This document shows positions 31,101-42,678 of a stretch of 64,000 nt of DNA, piece after piece. A program made the position numbers and the translations under genes. Each line of letters opens with the position of its first letter. Positions within the stretch are counted from its first letter, which is position 1. The DNA is from Theocolax elegans (taxonomy: Eukaryota > Arthropoda > Insecta > Hymenoptera > Cerocephalidae). The notes below the pieces were generated by a model. That model was not told the origin of the DNA. It saw nothing but the letters and a program-made list of their open reading frames with translations, and did not search any database. Location of the stretch: NCBI GenBank assembly GCA_026168455.1, contig CM047425.1, forward strand, positions 93,747,580 through 93,811,579. The letters run 5' to 3'.

Positions 31101-31642
31101 GTTTCCATGCAGGTTTTCACTCTCCGTGGGAAGGACCATTCCCCATTATAACACGAGTGCAACACGAGGTCTACCTAGTCAACCGGGACAATCAACCAAC
31201 CAAGGTTCATATCAAGGACATGAAGCCAGCAGCCTCCCACGCGATTGTCAGCCCAATCCCCGTTCGGACGACAAGCCGAACCACGGAGATCAGCAACTCT
31301 CCTGACAAAACTGGCCCTTACGCCAGTCCAAAGGGCACCAGCGACGCCAAACCAAGCAACAGCGAACACGCCGTTCCACCCATTGAACCTCAACGGGCAG
31401 CTCCCATGTCTCCGACACCACTCGGCACCTCCGATCCCTCAGACCAACACTCAGCTTCTCCGACAGAGACGCAAATCAAACCTCACACACATCGATCGTC
31501 CGACGACATCAATGATTCAGCCAGTCAGCCAGACCGCTACTCTTCGACACATCAGTATTACCTGCGAAAAAGGAAAAGTGACAGTGTCGCAAAACCTGTG
31601 CGAAAATACAGGAGAAAATTTAAAGACAATTCAAAGCGTTAG
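27944..31642 (+). CDS. pol: Pol polyprotein, element 2 (PR-RT-RNase H-IN)
   Basis: An open -1 frame from 27944, just after a TAG, to 31642. How it is entered from gag is unclear because no canonical in-frame slippery heptamer lies in the overlap. Protease: D-P-G-S at 28190-28201 in place of D-S/T-G. Reverse transcriptase: about 28690-29320, YLDD at 29144-29155. RNase H: DAS at 29591. Integrase: H (30251) X6 H with CX2C (30362, 30371), and core D (30458), D (30638), E (30743) with DX34E spacing; GPF near 31134. A tail of about 140 residues rich in S, P and T ends in a basic segment containing LRKRK and KYRRK, probably a nuclear localisation or chromatin-targeting signal. No internal stops. Confidence 0.95.
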   Translation, partial: DIRASPVLVLPRTTSPPRLPGVCPSTETTGNGGFGKLETGDGKAGNRRQSCSKPEINNIFSHATAQPTIRVVLNGKEVLALVDPGSTANLVSGSHLLDSQQVTNNPVTFHLAAEGNHLQAFGQTDLTISVMDREFRLSAHVSSELRHPLILGLPWLISEKGILDFTRHVLYLGSRTRVTIPLVNRPHTKERDIPLPWTKVVHGLQGEEAERLHQVLKEHSGVFSHPGGRLAQTNSAVHEIRLTSTQTFRLPPYRCSKEKLQIIEEQTQEMLAEGIIEPTCSPYCSPIVLAKKKDGKSRFCVDYRRLNDITEDSAQPIPRISDALKDLGQAQIFSSLDLKSGYWQIPMATDSKKYTAFTTPSGGCYQFRVMPFGLKGAPGTFQRTMSQQVLTGYIGKFCVVYLDDIIIFSRDLEEHLLHLAMILERLHLHGLTVTLEKCHFAVTNLKYLGHIVTVEGNKANPSNIQDILKFPVPITRKKLQSFLGTCAWLHEYVPGYAELTAPLTDLTSKKSPFRWSSEAQAAFDRVKQAFRQPLALSRPHPDWPYYLQTDASARGMGAVLYQLRPNGERHIISYASAKFSPTESRYHSNEQECLAMVWAVKKYRHLLEDKAFTLRTDNKGLIWLQRFKDTRDKLRRWALLLQEYNPTIEHCPGKENQLADFLSRNPEGEHGLLDDEERLLPPEPAIYEGPGDHAICSISEQLMPLSDLIVAAQQKDPVCNEIVSRLTEEPTPTDLHCLHNGILWHRETPKESWRISVPLSITPRILHEYHDSKSAGHPGVDETLRCIKTTYSWPEMRKDVRDHVRRCLLCNTCKSSGPRTPKTLRPHQPSQPWETIAVDLMGPYPITSRRKRFILVVTDLFSRWVEAFPLGSSEAPRIIKLLEEEVFARWGYPRAILSDQGRQFISHPWKRACESWQAEHWTTAIYHPQANPTERRNQEIKKGLRLHLQGLPHKEWDHELPKVLFQMRTRRNAATGCSPSYLLLGRDLPRPGVWKLEPPMPVSPATQERVETSQTHQRVYQRTYAQEDITQPGYDTNDLVYLRSHPLSKASEGFHAGFHSPWEGPFPIITRVQHEVYLVNRDNQPTKVHIKDMKPAASHAIVSPIPVRTTSRTTEISNSPDKTGPYASPKGTSDAKPSNSEHAVPPIEPQRAAPMSPTPLGTSDPSDQHSASPTETQIKPHTHRSSDDINDSASQPDRYSSTHQYYLRKRKSDSVAKPVRKYRRKFKDNSKR

Positions 31643-31792
31643 ATTTAACATTTTAGGTTAGATAGGAATAAATATATATTGTATTAGATTAGGATTTAGT
31701 TTTCTGCGAAATAATTTGTAAAATATTGTAAAAAAACCTTAGATTATAATTAAAAGAGACCGTGCTCTCCCGCCTTCTAAACGGGGGGGATT
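31643..31792 (+). other. pol to 3' LTR interval with polypurine tract (element 2)
   Basis: 150 AT-rich bases without an env gene. GGGGGGGA (31783-31790) is the plus-strand primer tract, two bases before the LTR. Confidence 0.85.
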
Positions 31793-32893
31793 TGTTATAC
31801 GCAAGCGTACTATTAATAGGCGTGAACCGCACGGCCTTTATATATATAGCTTATACATAGTAATTAGTACCGATAACGGCCGTAAGGTGGCTACCCCCTT
31901 ATCGCGCCGTTCCCGTTATCGAGATAAGCGAGCGCCGTTATAAGTATAGGCCAGTTCGAGCGTACAGCAGCTCGCCTTCTCCCATTGCGGGAGTATCCCA
32001 CCTTTCGGGATAAATACTGTACCTTCTCTACAGTTCTTGAATAAAGGCGAATTTTAATTAAAGATCATTTGCTGATCGTAATTATTAGCACCTTTCTTCC
32101 ATCCCATCCATGCCATACGAACTCACCGAGAGCGACTACATTGGGCTCTCCCTCGCTCAAGACTACGCCGCCCGGATCACCTTGGAGTACCGGAATCAGA
32201 CCGCCGCTGCCCAGACCATCATCAAGAAGGACCAGGCCACCCAAACCGTCAGCAGCATCAGCACCCAGACGGAGCAACCGCTACCCCGACTCACTCCTCT
32301 CAAAGGTTGGCTGGTGGACAACGGCGTACAACGGACGGTGCGGTTGGATCTACCACCTCCAGGGACTCCGAGGATCCGAGCAGAGCCGCCACCTCCACCT
32401 AGGCGTGTTCCCACCGTAGCAGCCACACCGTTAGAGGCAGTTCAACGCAAACCGACTCGGCCGAGACGACCACCAACTCCGGCAGCCCCGAAACCTCCAT
32501 CTACTCAACGGGCAGCAGCCACGATTAAGCCTCGAGTGGTCGCCGACATCATCCTGCCACCTACAAGGCGCCTCCCGCTTCCTCCGAGGACACCTCGCCG
32601 TTAGAGCGGCTCGCGCCTGGGTTGGTCCATCTTGACCAACCCTACCAAGAACTTCATAAAGTGAGCGGGGCTCACCGGCGGTCATCCGACCGTCCGACTC
32701 TGGCCACGAGTTTCTCGAGGCCAGGGCCAGGCTCGTAGAGAGCTAGTTGAGGGGTTAGTGCTGTGTCCTCCCTCAGCCAACGCAGAAGCCACAACGACAG
32801 CGGCGCAGCGGACCAGCATCTATTCGGCCTTACTGGCCGACATACCGTCGACACCGGACTCACCAGCGTCACCCGACGCGCCGGTTTACGACA
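31793..32893 (+). repeat. 3' LTR of element 2 (1101 bp)
   Basis: Same length and sequence as the 5' LTR apart from two substitutions noticed. It carries the TATA box (31837-31849), hairpins, AATAAA (32040-32045) and the 164-codon ORF. Confidence 0.95.
32110..32604 (+). CDS. LTR-encoded proline-rich ORF, 164 aa (3' copy)
   Basis: Identical protein to the copy at 26118-26612. The only nucleotide difference I see within the frame (G at 26516, A at 32508) is synonymous (CAG/CAA). In this copy transcription from the 3' LTR would run into host DNA. Function unknown. Confidence 0.45.
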   Translation: MPYELTESDYIGLSLAQDYAARITLEYRNQTAAAQTIIKKDQATQTVSSISTQTEQPLPRLTPLKGWLVDNGVQRTVRLDLPPPGTPRIRAEPPPPPRRVPTVAATPLEAVQRKPTRPRRPPTPAAPKPPSTQRAAATIKPRVVADIILPPTRRLPLPPRTPRR

Positions 32894-32897
32894 AGCT
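32894..32897. repeat. Target site duplication of element 2 (right, AGCT)
   Basis: AGCT directly after the CA end of the 3' LTR. Host sequence continues AGTTAATTTACG. Confidence 0.9.
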
Positions 32898-33390
32898 AGT
32901 TAATTTACGTTTTAGAATTAGAATTCATTCGTAAGGTAGGTCGTACACGTAGATCTAAGCAATGTAACATAAATTATTAAATTGGCCTCCAGGTACATGT
33001 ATCACCTGTTACAATATTTACGTTGCCATTTAACTCGGATCATTACCAAGGCATCATCCCCCGTTGATACGGAAAGCCCCCTCCCTCCTCCCGTTCCTCT
33101 ATATGCACGGCTGCGTTCCTAGAAATCGTTTAATCAGCTTCTCGTGCACTCATAATTATCCAACGGTAAATTTATCGAACCACCGCGCGAACACACATAA
33201 ACCAGAAAGATATCGCGGTAATTAGAGCGCACGCGATGGATCAAAAGCAAGCACGCTAAGCTTCTTGGGTGCCGCGAGGGTTTGTTCGATTCCTCGAATT
33301 GATGATCGGTGCTCGTCTCTTGGAAACCCGATTCGTATCGTACCCCAAAGTGTGTCAAAAATAGAAAGAGAAAGATAGGTGGGTGGTGGT

Positions 33391-33411
33391 ACACACACAC
33401 ACACACACACA
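33391..33411. repeat. (AC)n microsatellite
   Basis: Perfect AC run of 21 bases. Confidence 0.9.
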
Positions 33412-35007
33412 AAATGCGCGGGGGAGCTCGCTCACCTCGGCCAATAAAATCTCCCGGGCTCTCCTTTTAATGGCTCGTGAGATTTATGTGCCTTTCGCGC
33501 TCCAGCTCTCGTTCAATGCATGCGTACACGCATTACCCCGAGTTTGCGATTAATTACTTTTTCATATTACGCCGTACTCCCTCTCGTTTTATATACCTAT
33601 ATTATAGGCATATATCTTGGAGGCTGCGAAGCCTCACGCGACACACCTCACACCGCTTAGGACTTTTCCAAATATTTCGCAAGTCACAATAAAAGGAGAA
33701 GATAAAAAAACTGTCTTGGGTACATGTACTTCGATCTTGCACTAAATTATGCGCGCATTGATGCTGAAATTCGCGATAAATTTTTCGCGGTTTCGTTTCC
33801 TCGATGCTTGGGAGACTCGGAGTGACGTGATATACCTGACTTGTTCGGTAGAATGCGATGACAAAAGTAGTTTACGCTACCTGAAACTTTTGCGTAATAA
33901 CATAAAAAATTTAATAAATAATACGTGACTATATTTTCCTGTGTCATACGGTTTTATATCGTTTTTATTTGATGCAAATAATAATTTGATAGAGATGGTT
34001 AAGTGATGTGTATTACAAAAAATTACATATACATATATATTTATTATATAAAGAAAAATTGATGGTCATAAAGATACACCAGATGACATTCTACCCAGCA
34101 GTAAGCAATATCCCTATAATAAGTTTCTAAAGTATCAAGTGCATTTATGGCAAGATGGTATACATTAACTTGAGGGGGTACATCATTTTTATATCAGTAT
34201 TATGCGCATAAAGTATAAGGTCACTTAATAATAATTAAGTCTACCCTCATCCGAATAAGAGACAAGTGTCTACGTGTAACGATGAATTTAAAAACATTAA
34301 GCCTCTCGTATATACACTGTATATATATATATGGGAAATCCCGTTGTTTCTCCCCTCCGTGGTACATATTTCAAGTGTAGGGGTACGGTGTAGATTTAAA
34401 ATTAAAATAGATAGGATATTAATATGACTGAGCCCTCCTTAAAAAATTGTGTATAACTTTCCAACAATATGTATACGTCGCGAGGTAGAAACAAAAACTG
34501 TACGATGGAATGTACGTTTAATAAAATGTTGAAAAAACGGAATAAATAAAAGAATAAATACGCGAGAGAAAAAAAGGGAGAAAAATACCCAAGAGAATCC
34601 CTCAGCGATTAATTCGAAATTAAAATGAGAAGTCGCTTCCATGGCACTCGAGTCGCGATCGTGTTATTTTGTGGGCGCGAATAAGGAGGAAAAAGCGAAT
34701 AAGGGAGAGAGGGAAAGAGAGCAAGGCAGAGAGAGAGAGTGAGAGTGAGAGTGAGAGAGTCGACAAGGCAAAAGGCGAGATCGAGCAGGACGGTGCTCGG
34801 GGGCGTGTGGTATATAAGGTAATGCATGTTTGCGCTGCGGGCAACGCTATAGCCATAACTTAACTATGGGACTGACAGCTTGCATAATACCCGCGAAATT
34901 GGTTTTATAAGACGACGAGCTCGCCCGAGCTTGGCTCGCACAACAATGCCATAAATGCTCGCGGCTAAATTACGACGCAGCAGCACCGGCATAACGACCA
35001 GGGGTGT

Positions 35008-35054
<47 letters not shown>

Positions 35055-35055
35055 T
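35008..35055. repeat. (AG)n microsatellite
   Basis: AG run of about 48 bases with two CAG interruptions. Confidence 0.9.
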
Positions 35056-38000
35056 GTGGGTGCAAAATAAAGGAAGATTAAAGGGCGAAAAAGCTGGGGG
35101 GTTGGGAAGACGATAACGGGATTGCCAATGGAAGGAGGAGCTGCCTTCGTTTTTGACACGTCGTGAACTTGAAAAAAATTTTTTAGAGATGGGGCGTGCA
35201 GTTGTTAACGGACCCCTTCACGCCTCGAGTATCGTATTTTTTTCCTTTTACGAATAATGCATACTTTTTAAGTACACCGACTTCGTTCAACTTTGAAGTT
35301 ATGTCCCCGGACTTTCTCTAATCTCGCCTGTTCCTCGCGTAAAGAGTAAAAGATTAATTATTATTTTGAATTATATATTATTTACCACTTTTGTTAATTA
35401 ATTTGAATACGCAGATTATATTCAAATAATTATGATATAATGTCGCACGGAATTGTAAGAGCAAATTCTCAATACTCTACTCCGCCAACACGCAATTATA
35501 ATTATCTTACCAAAAAATAATATTATATTTCTTAAATTATAATTTATTTCTTAAATGAATAAAACGTTCAATATGCTGATATAGATATAAACATATACAT
35601 GTATGCAATTTTTACGCATTTTTTAATGTTATCATTTGATATATCTTGATATATCTAAATAGAATAATAGTGTCTTGTAGGGAGCCTATAATTATAATTA
35701 ATTATCATCCGTTTTTGTTCAATTATCTTCATCCGCCTTTAAGTTATAGTAAAAATACCCATTTTTTAAAAATCATAAAAGATACTTTTATTTGACATAA
35801 TTTACGAACATTGATGATACCGAGTGTTATGCTTTATAATAATTGCTGCTGTTAATTTCAGATAGTACGTAAAAACAATTTTGTTTTCCGTCCTGTCGTA
35901 TGAAATAGTAAATTTGATTTTGTCCTAGCTAAACTTTGAGAAAAGATAAATTGTAGAACTATATTATTCATCTACTTCTAAACAACAAGTAATTTGAAAG
36001 ATGTTTGAGTTTAAAAATATATGTGTTCTTGTTAATGGTTATTGGTAGGATTGATTCGTGCTCTCTAAATATATTGACCTTTTCAAATAATTTCCAAATC
36101 AACTTAACATTTTTAGTCATACAGAGTGATATCATTTTGTAAATTATAGTTTTCAATAAAGTTTTTGTAGTCTTGAATTTTCACAAACGTAATGTTTATT
36201 GTTGAGTATACTTTCAATTATCAACTTTATAATCAAATTGATAATTAAAGAATTCTTATAGTATTTTAAAGAAAATCATATACCAATGAATCAAGAGCGA
36301 TTTATCAACATGACATAACTTCAATTTAAATTTAATTAAAAGATGTTTGCCTACTTAAATTTTCACGAGTTACTTGAAAAGAACCTACATATTTCAAGCA
36401 GTAAATAAAATTATATTTACGTATATGGTAAATTATATTGGTGTATATGTCGGACACGTTGATCAAATATTTTTGAAACCATTGAAGGATTAATATTTTG
36501 ATATATTACTCGAACAATGTTGTTCTCACACGGTATTAAAGAATGACAATGTATAATACTTACATGTGCAGAAGAGAGTAGTAAGTAAAAAAGGTTTGAC
36601 ATTTATATCAATTTTATTGCGAAATAAGAATAAAATGAGCGTCATAAATTATTTTGATATTTGTGATTCACCTCTTGCAAATAAAGAAACAAAAAAGGAA
36701 TATATGATTTAGTTTCGAAAACTTTCTGCTTGTGATTGAAGTCGTAACAGCCCCGGGTTTTTTATTGCTTAATACGTGGACGTTTCTAGATGCACGGAAA
36801 ATATTTGCTTTCCCGGTGTTAAAACCTGAAAAGCGCAGCGAACATATACCTGCACGTTATAACTCCTGCCTGACCTGGTGCGTGCGGTATGATTTACTGC
36901 TCGACTCGTAAATTTTTTAACTTATCGCGGTTTAGATAGCACCATTCACAGCGTAAATTCGCCGTAACGAAATAACAGTTTCCACGTCTGCTGTCATAGC
37001 TGCCTGCGGCTTATACCACCGAGAGCAGCCTGATAAATTTATGCTCTTTTTTTTTCTTTCTTCAAATTGAAGTACAGCTTTATTACAGGTTGACATTTTT
37101 AAAAAATGCAACATTTTGTTATACATTTGAAAGAAACATCTTCTCTCTGGTTATGCAACTTTCTATATAATATTGTGCCCGCAAAACTTACAAACTTGCA
37201 CATACTGACTATGAATAAGTTTGAATAGATGATTGTTTATACGCAATGTTTTAGATGACGTGAATTATGTTTATGTTGAGGAATTCATAAATTCTTTATA
37301 GAAATAAGAATTATTATGTACGTCTAGATAATTTTTGAAAAATTTATTAATCAAAATGATGGCCTATCTATACAAAGTGAGAAAGTACCTTATTTTCCGA
37401 AAGTTTGATTATAGAGACCATCGAAAGATCATTAAATCCTAGATTGCGAAAGATAGACACTAAATTCCCAGGAGATGCATTGCATTGATATACCCGAAGA
37501 CGTCGATTGGGCGTTACGCTATAAACATGATACTTTAGTCGACTTCCCGTGGGCCCTCTTTTCAACAGGATGTATTTCGTGCGCGGATACTTAAGTTGCT
37601 GGCATTACATCTGAACGGATGGTGGTCGCTAGGCGATGTCTATAATGCGAGTCCGCTTGGAAACGACGGAATTATTCAAATTCCATACGCGAGAAGAGAG
37701 GGACAAAATGTGGTTGTACGCAGACACGTAAAACGTTTACAGAGGAAAGAGGTACGAGGAGTCATCGGCATCGTTGAATTACACGGGGTCCCGACGTCGA
37801 GAAAGCGGGTTACACGTGAACGCGCTCCCCGATAAATTGGCGTCGATATCGCGGCCAATTTCCTGAACGTGTTTGAGGTGTAACACGCTGAGTATAGTCG
37901 TGATGCACTGGCGCCTCGAGCTTCTTCTTTCCTTTCACGATAACGTATAGCTTCGACTTCGGCATGACTTGCTTCCCCAACTGAGAGAAACAGTAGAACC

Positions 38001-39279
38001 TTTACCTTTTTTATCGCTTTTTCTTCGGTTTTACGCTGATCAATGAGTATGCGTGTTGAAGTGTCGATCCTTAACTTTAACAGATCGAGACTAAAATATT
38101 AAACTGTTTTATACAATTCTATTAATTTTTTTTAGAGTATTATTCACTTTTATATTATACAGATTAAAATGTAATGTATACATTTATATAAGTATATCGG
38201 TGAATTCCTGTCAAATTCAACGACCAAGAAAATTCAGAAAATCTTCTCGTACATATTTTGGATGTTAGTGTACATTTTTAGAGGTAATTCAATGATTTTC
38301 GAGATGTTTGAAGTAAAAAATCTTAATTTTGCCATTTTTTTATTCTATGTCTATTTTTATAACCATTTATAACTCAAAAATGGTTAATTCAATGTAAAAC
38401 ACCTTTTTTCTGGAAATTATTTAAAGTTTTCAAAAAAATATTGTTGATAATTGTGAAATAATAATGTTTTTGCTGCATGCTACCCCATCGAGAATAAATA
38501 TGTAAGTAGCTCCAAATATACTTTTTATACTATATCAGTTACAGAGTGGACCAACAATTAGGATAAGTGCAGAAAAATGTAGAATACATATATCATGAGA
38601 TGTTAAATATCATATGTAATTTGACAGCTATTGCATTACTTATTGTATGCTTATTACTTAATTCAATATTGATGAATATATTCATTAAAACACGTGTACT
38701 AATTTCCAAAACACTAAGAAAAACTTGCGTTTACCAAAAAATGGTTTGATAATATATTGATTCATACTTAAAAAAAATGGCAATATTCTAAAAATATATG
38801 GATTATTATCTATACAGTCTATAATTTTTTTTTGTTACGAAAAACATTAGTACTACAAGTAATAAAAAAAATGAAAAAAGACTTTAATCAAAATGAATCA
38901 ATATAATTTATTTCATAACAATTATTTATTAATTTAAATTAATTATTTTAAAAATATCATGAAATCAATCATTTTCTCAATATTGTAGAGTTGAAAAGGG
39001 ATGCATCTATCATTTTGTAACGCAGGATTTAAGATTAATTATATACACGCGTTCCGCTTTTCATCGAATTGACTTTACCCATACATCGAAAATCCAAGTA
39101 TAACAGTTCTCTCAAACTCATAAAAATTCAATTCACCCATTCGAAAAAGTTTAACTTCATTGATGCTCATTAGGAAGGGACCACGAATGTCGTCGTCGAG
39201 CTGACGCGCGGCTTCCAGCGCGTGATTTTGAACGCGGCTCTGCGTGATGAGGCATCCTAATAACCAGTCGCTCACACGT

Positions 39280-39320
39280 TCTCTCTCTCTCTCTATCTCT
39301 CTCTCTCTCTCCCTCTGTCT
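39280..39320. repeat. (TC)n microsatellite
   Basis: TC run with one interruption (CTAT). Confidence 0.88.
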
Positions 39321-42300
39321 CCCACGTATATATACTGTAGAGCTCAAGCGTCGACCCACCGAACTGTGGCATGTCGGCTTCGCATCAATCTTGTTAAATT
39401 ACCCGCCTGGCCAGAAGTCGTTCTCTCGCTCGTGGATTGATAAATTGCCCGATCCCCCACTCTCCTCTGTGCACCCGTCCGTCCGTCTCGTGCAGGCACG
39501 TAATGCGCCGCTCTGCTCTCGACGTTCGCGTCCTCGAAAAGCGAAACGCGCCGAAGGAAATCAAATTAACGCATCGCTCGTCTGTATGTCTCGGTGAGTG
39601 CAACGTGTGAATATTTTGGCTTTCACCATTAATGTCTACAACTTTCAAAATCAATACCCCGTTCTACGTCGAGCGCGCGTAACAAAAAAACATTTGGTTG
39701 ACGGTTTGTATGTAACGTTTAGTTGATTTGAAAATTATTTGAACAATGAATATATGTATATAGAAGAAAAGAATATTTTCTTTTATATTATTAAATTGTA
39801 TATACGTGTTTAATTTTAAGGTTTAATCTTTATACGTGTAATATTGATGTACCCATTCATTCTTTATCGAACAGCTTCTGTCTCAATAGTGCTTCATTAT
39901 GCTGTTCAATACATCAAAGGATTCTATATACCAATAGTAAAGCTATCTGTCACGTTTAATTTTTTCACACGCAACGATCCGTAAAAAGTATAATTTGAAA
40001 TGATCGCACAGTCGGTGAATGTAAAGGACGTATATAGGGTGAATTTAAATCCCTTTCATAGTCGGACGCATTAAGCGACCAGATATAAACTTGCATCGTA
40101 TGCTCTTTGCAGCCCCACCCATTACGAAGCAGCTTATCTAAAGGCATCTCTTTTCCCTGGTTATCGCACTTTGCGATGAAGATAAGGATCTTTCGATCGG
40201 TAATACTTGAGAAGGCAGGCATTAAAGTAACCCATCGCGAGTGGTTGTGCTGTTGCAGTGCACGAAGGGGGATATGGCAGCACGTCGTCACCTAACAGAC
40301 CTCCGTAGGATCATCAACCCGACGAAGTAGAGAGAGCTGGGTAAAGCGGTGCTTCGGCACTATTGACTACCTCGTAAATCCTTTCGAGATAAATCTCGAG
40401 ATAAGTCCCAATTGGTATTTCTGATTGATCCGAGCTTGCTAACGAGGCCTTCATTATTTACTTACAGTTTTTTCATCAACATTTTTTAAATAGTCGTTAA
40501 CTCGCTTTAACCGATTTCTCACTAATTGCCTGTATTATAAATTTGTATTTAATAAATGATAATTTATTACGTTATTAGTCTTGTATAAAAATGTAAATCT
40601 CGTATTCAGCATACCTAACCTGTAGATAATTTTGAACGATTCTTCATTTTGTTCTAATTATAGTGTAACGGAGAAATTATACACTAATACCAATATGATC
40701 TTGTAAATATTGATATACAAATATTCCATGTTACTAGTGATATTTAATTATCGTTATTAATTCGCACAGTGAATTGTATAAGATCAAATATATTGTGAGA
40801 CTGCTAACGCTGTGGAATACAAAAGTCGTAATGTCATGAATATCTTCCAAACTACGAGAACATTAGCTTAGATATATGAAAGTGTAAGGACAAACGTTTC
40901 TTTCGCTATAAAATTAACTCGCAGCAGCTAAATTGCGCCCGCGAATGTCGAGGACGGCGTCGTGTACATAACCCAGCTGGATCACCAGGGTAAACCGGGA
41001 AGTGCAAGGTGGCTTAGGCACCCTCTTCGCTTCCCACGGCTCTCCGATAACGTCTCTAAGCTCGCAGTTCTCTCTCCGCAGTTAACGCGATGGAGAGAAC
41101 GGAAAGTCTCGCCCAACGTTATCTTCGTATTCCCGAGAGCTAATGGCTAGTTGGGCATCCAGCTTTGGCAACGCGCAACTGTGTCGACTTTGCAGCCATA
41201 GGACGCGAAATAATCCTTACATACGGCTGGTCAGGATTCCCCTGGATTAGGCCACCGAGCAGCTACGGAAGCCATTCTACTTTACCTGTGCGCCTAGCTT
41301 CCTCCTACTTTTGACTTCATGTGTGTACGGCTTGCTGCGGAAAGCCCCGCGACTGTCTTTTCGAGTTTTGCTTTCCGCCGGGAAAATTATTCGAGAGTGT
41401 ATTCGAGCTTCGTCTCTTTTTTACCTTTGTTTCCCGATTATCTTTTCAGTAGTTTATTCTGTAGTAGTTTCACTTTCGGAAGTACAACGATTTTCATTTT
41501 GTTGTTACGTGGATACTTTCGTGTTCCGAGCCTACCTCGGTATTAACGTTTATCAAAAAATTATGCAGTTGAATTTCGTACAATTGAATTTTGTGCTATA
41601 TAATTTAATTTTATTATTTGTTAATATAGAATTCTTTTAACGTAAAAGTTAGTTAGTAGTTTAATGTTCAAGTACAATATTTTGGAGGGTAAATACAATA
41701 ATACAAGAGAAAAAAAGTACGTACAAAGTGAAATAATTGCTGACTATACATAAGGTGAATGGAAAAATGTTTAAATGCGTTAACAGACCTATTATATAGG
41801 TATTATTATTGTATCAATAGCTACAAACCTGCGTGTATATTATCTCCATTTCTGTAATTGCCTATAATTAGTGTTAAATACTGTACCTATTCAAGCGATG
41901 GCAGTCCTATAATGCATAGCCTCGAATGTTGCTCGGCAGCAATTTTGCATAGTTGATTCTCCGAGTTTTTGATAATTAATTTTTTTTTTTTCATATTAAT
42001 TACTTATTAAATAGTCTTATTAAATAGATTTTCCACTTTGATAATTTATTCGCGTAGATATTTTCTGAGTTATATGTAAATTATATGGATTTGTCAAATT
42101 ACAGACGATTAAATTATACGCTTTATTACCTATTGTATAAAAAGTTCGATTGAAAATACACCATGATTAATAAATAGATCGCAAAAACAGAAATTTATTC
42201 TGGATTGTAAAATACTAATCGTTTAACAGTGCACTTTTATTTAACATTAATTTTAAAACTTTTAACGTGACAGGGTAACTGTATCCGGTAGATCGTATAC

Positions 42301-42632
42301 GTATCTCGCCTAACAATTTCAAATACGATGGCCAAAGGACATTTGCACTCTACGGCCTTCTATTCTGACTTTAGAATCTTTACGATCGAACACTCCATAG
42401 TGGGACATTATGCGAATGTCCATACGCAAAGAAATTACGGTGAAAGGTTGGTTCACGTGCTACCTCTGTCTCGTTGCTGCTACAGGATTATCACCGATCA
42501 AAATTGCGATTAACCGGGAAGATCCTCGTAAAGGGAGATGGTGCGGAGGGTCTGAGCTTCTCGCGCGATAAAGTTAATTGAGTGTCGTGTTTCATGCCGC
42601 GGGACTCGTGGGAAGTTGCATAAAGTGCGGGC

Positions 42633-42636
<4 letters not shown>

Positions 42637-42669
<33 letters not shown>

Positions 42670-42678
42670 GTCTCTCTC
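42637..42678. repeat. (TC)n microsatellite
   Basis: TC run with one CCC interruption. Confidence 0.88.

Larger units (their letters stand above)
25801..32893 (+). mobile_element. Element 2: complete Ty3/Gypsy-type LTR retrotransposon
   Basis: The order is 5' LTR (25801-26901), primer site (26904-26921), gag (27003-28112), pol (27944-31642), polypurine tract (31783-31790), 3' LTR (31793-32893). AGCT flanks both sides (25797-25800, 32894-32897). The pol order protease-RT-RNase H-integrase with a GPF end places it in Ty3/Gypsy. No env is present. The LTRs are equal in length and differ at only two positions that I noticed (26516/32508 and 26893/32885), so the insertion is recent. The coding part is more GC-rich than element 1 and the surrounding DNA. 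Confidence 0.97.
32898..41000. other. Noncoding host sequence, no gene recognised
   Basis: About 8.1 kb. No frame longer than 117 codons and none with a known domain. Contents: AC repeat 33391-33411, purine-rich tract 34681-34760, GA repeat 35008-35055, a very AT-rich block 35340-36720, an AT-rich block 38080-39000, CT repeat 39280-39320. The GC-richer stretches (37500-37960, 39160-39600) lack splice-bounded coding signals I could trust. No RNA genes recognised. Confidence 0.45.

Noticed and set aside
30603..31151. 182-codon frame inside element 2 pol
   Set aside because: It overlaps integrase in another frame, and integrase carries all catalytic residues in the pol frame. A shadow.
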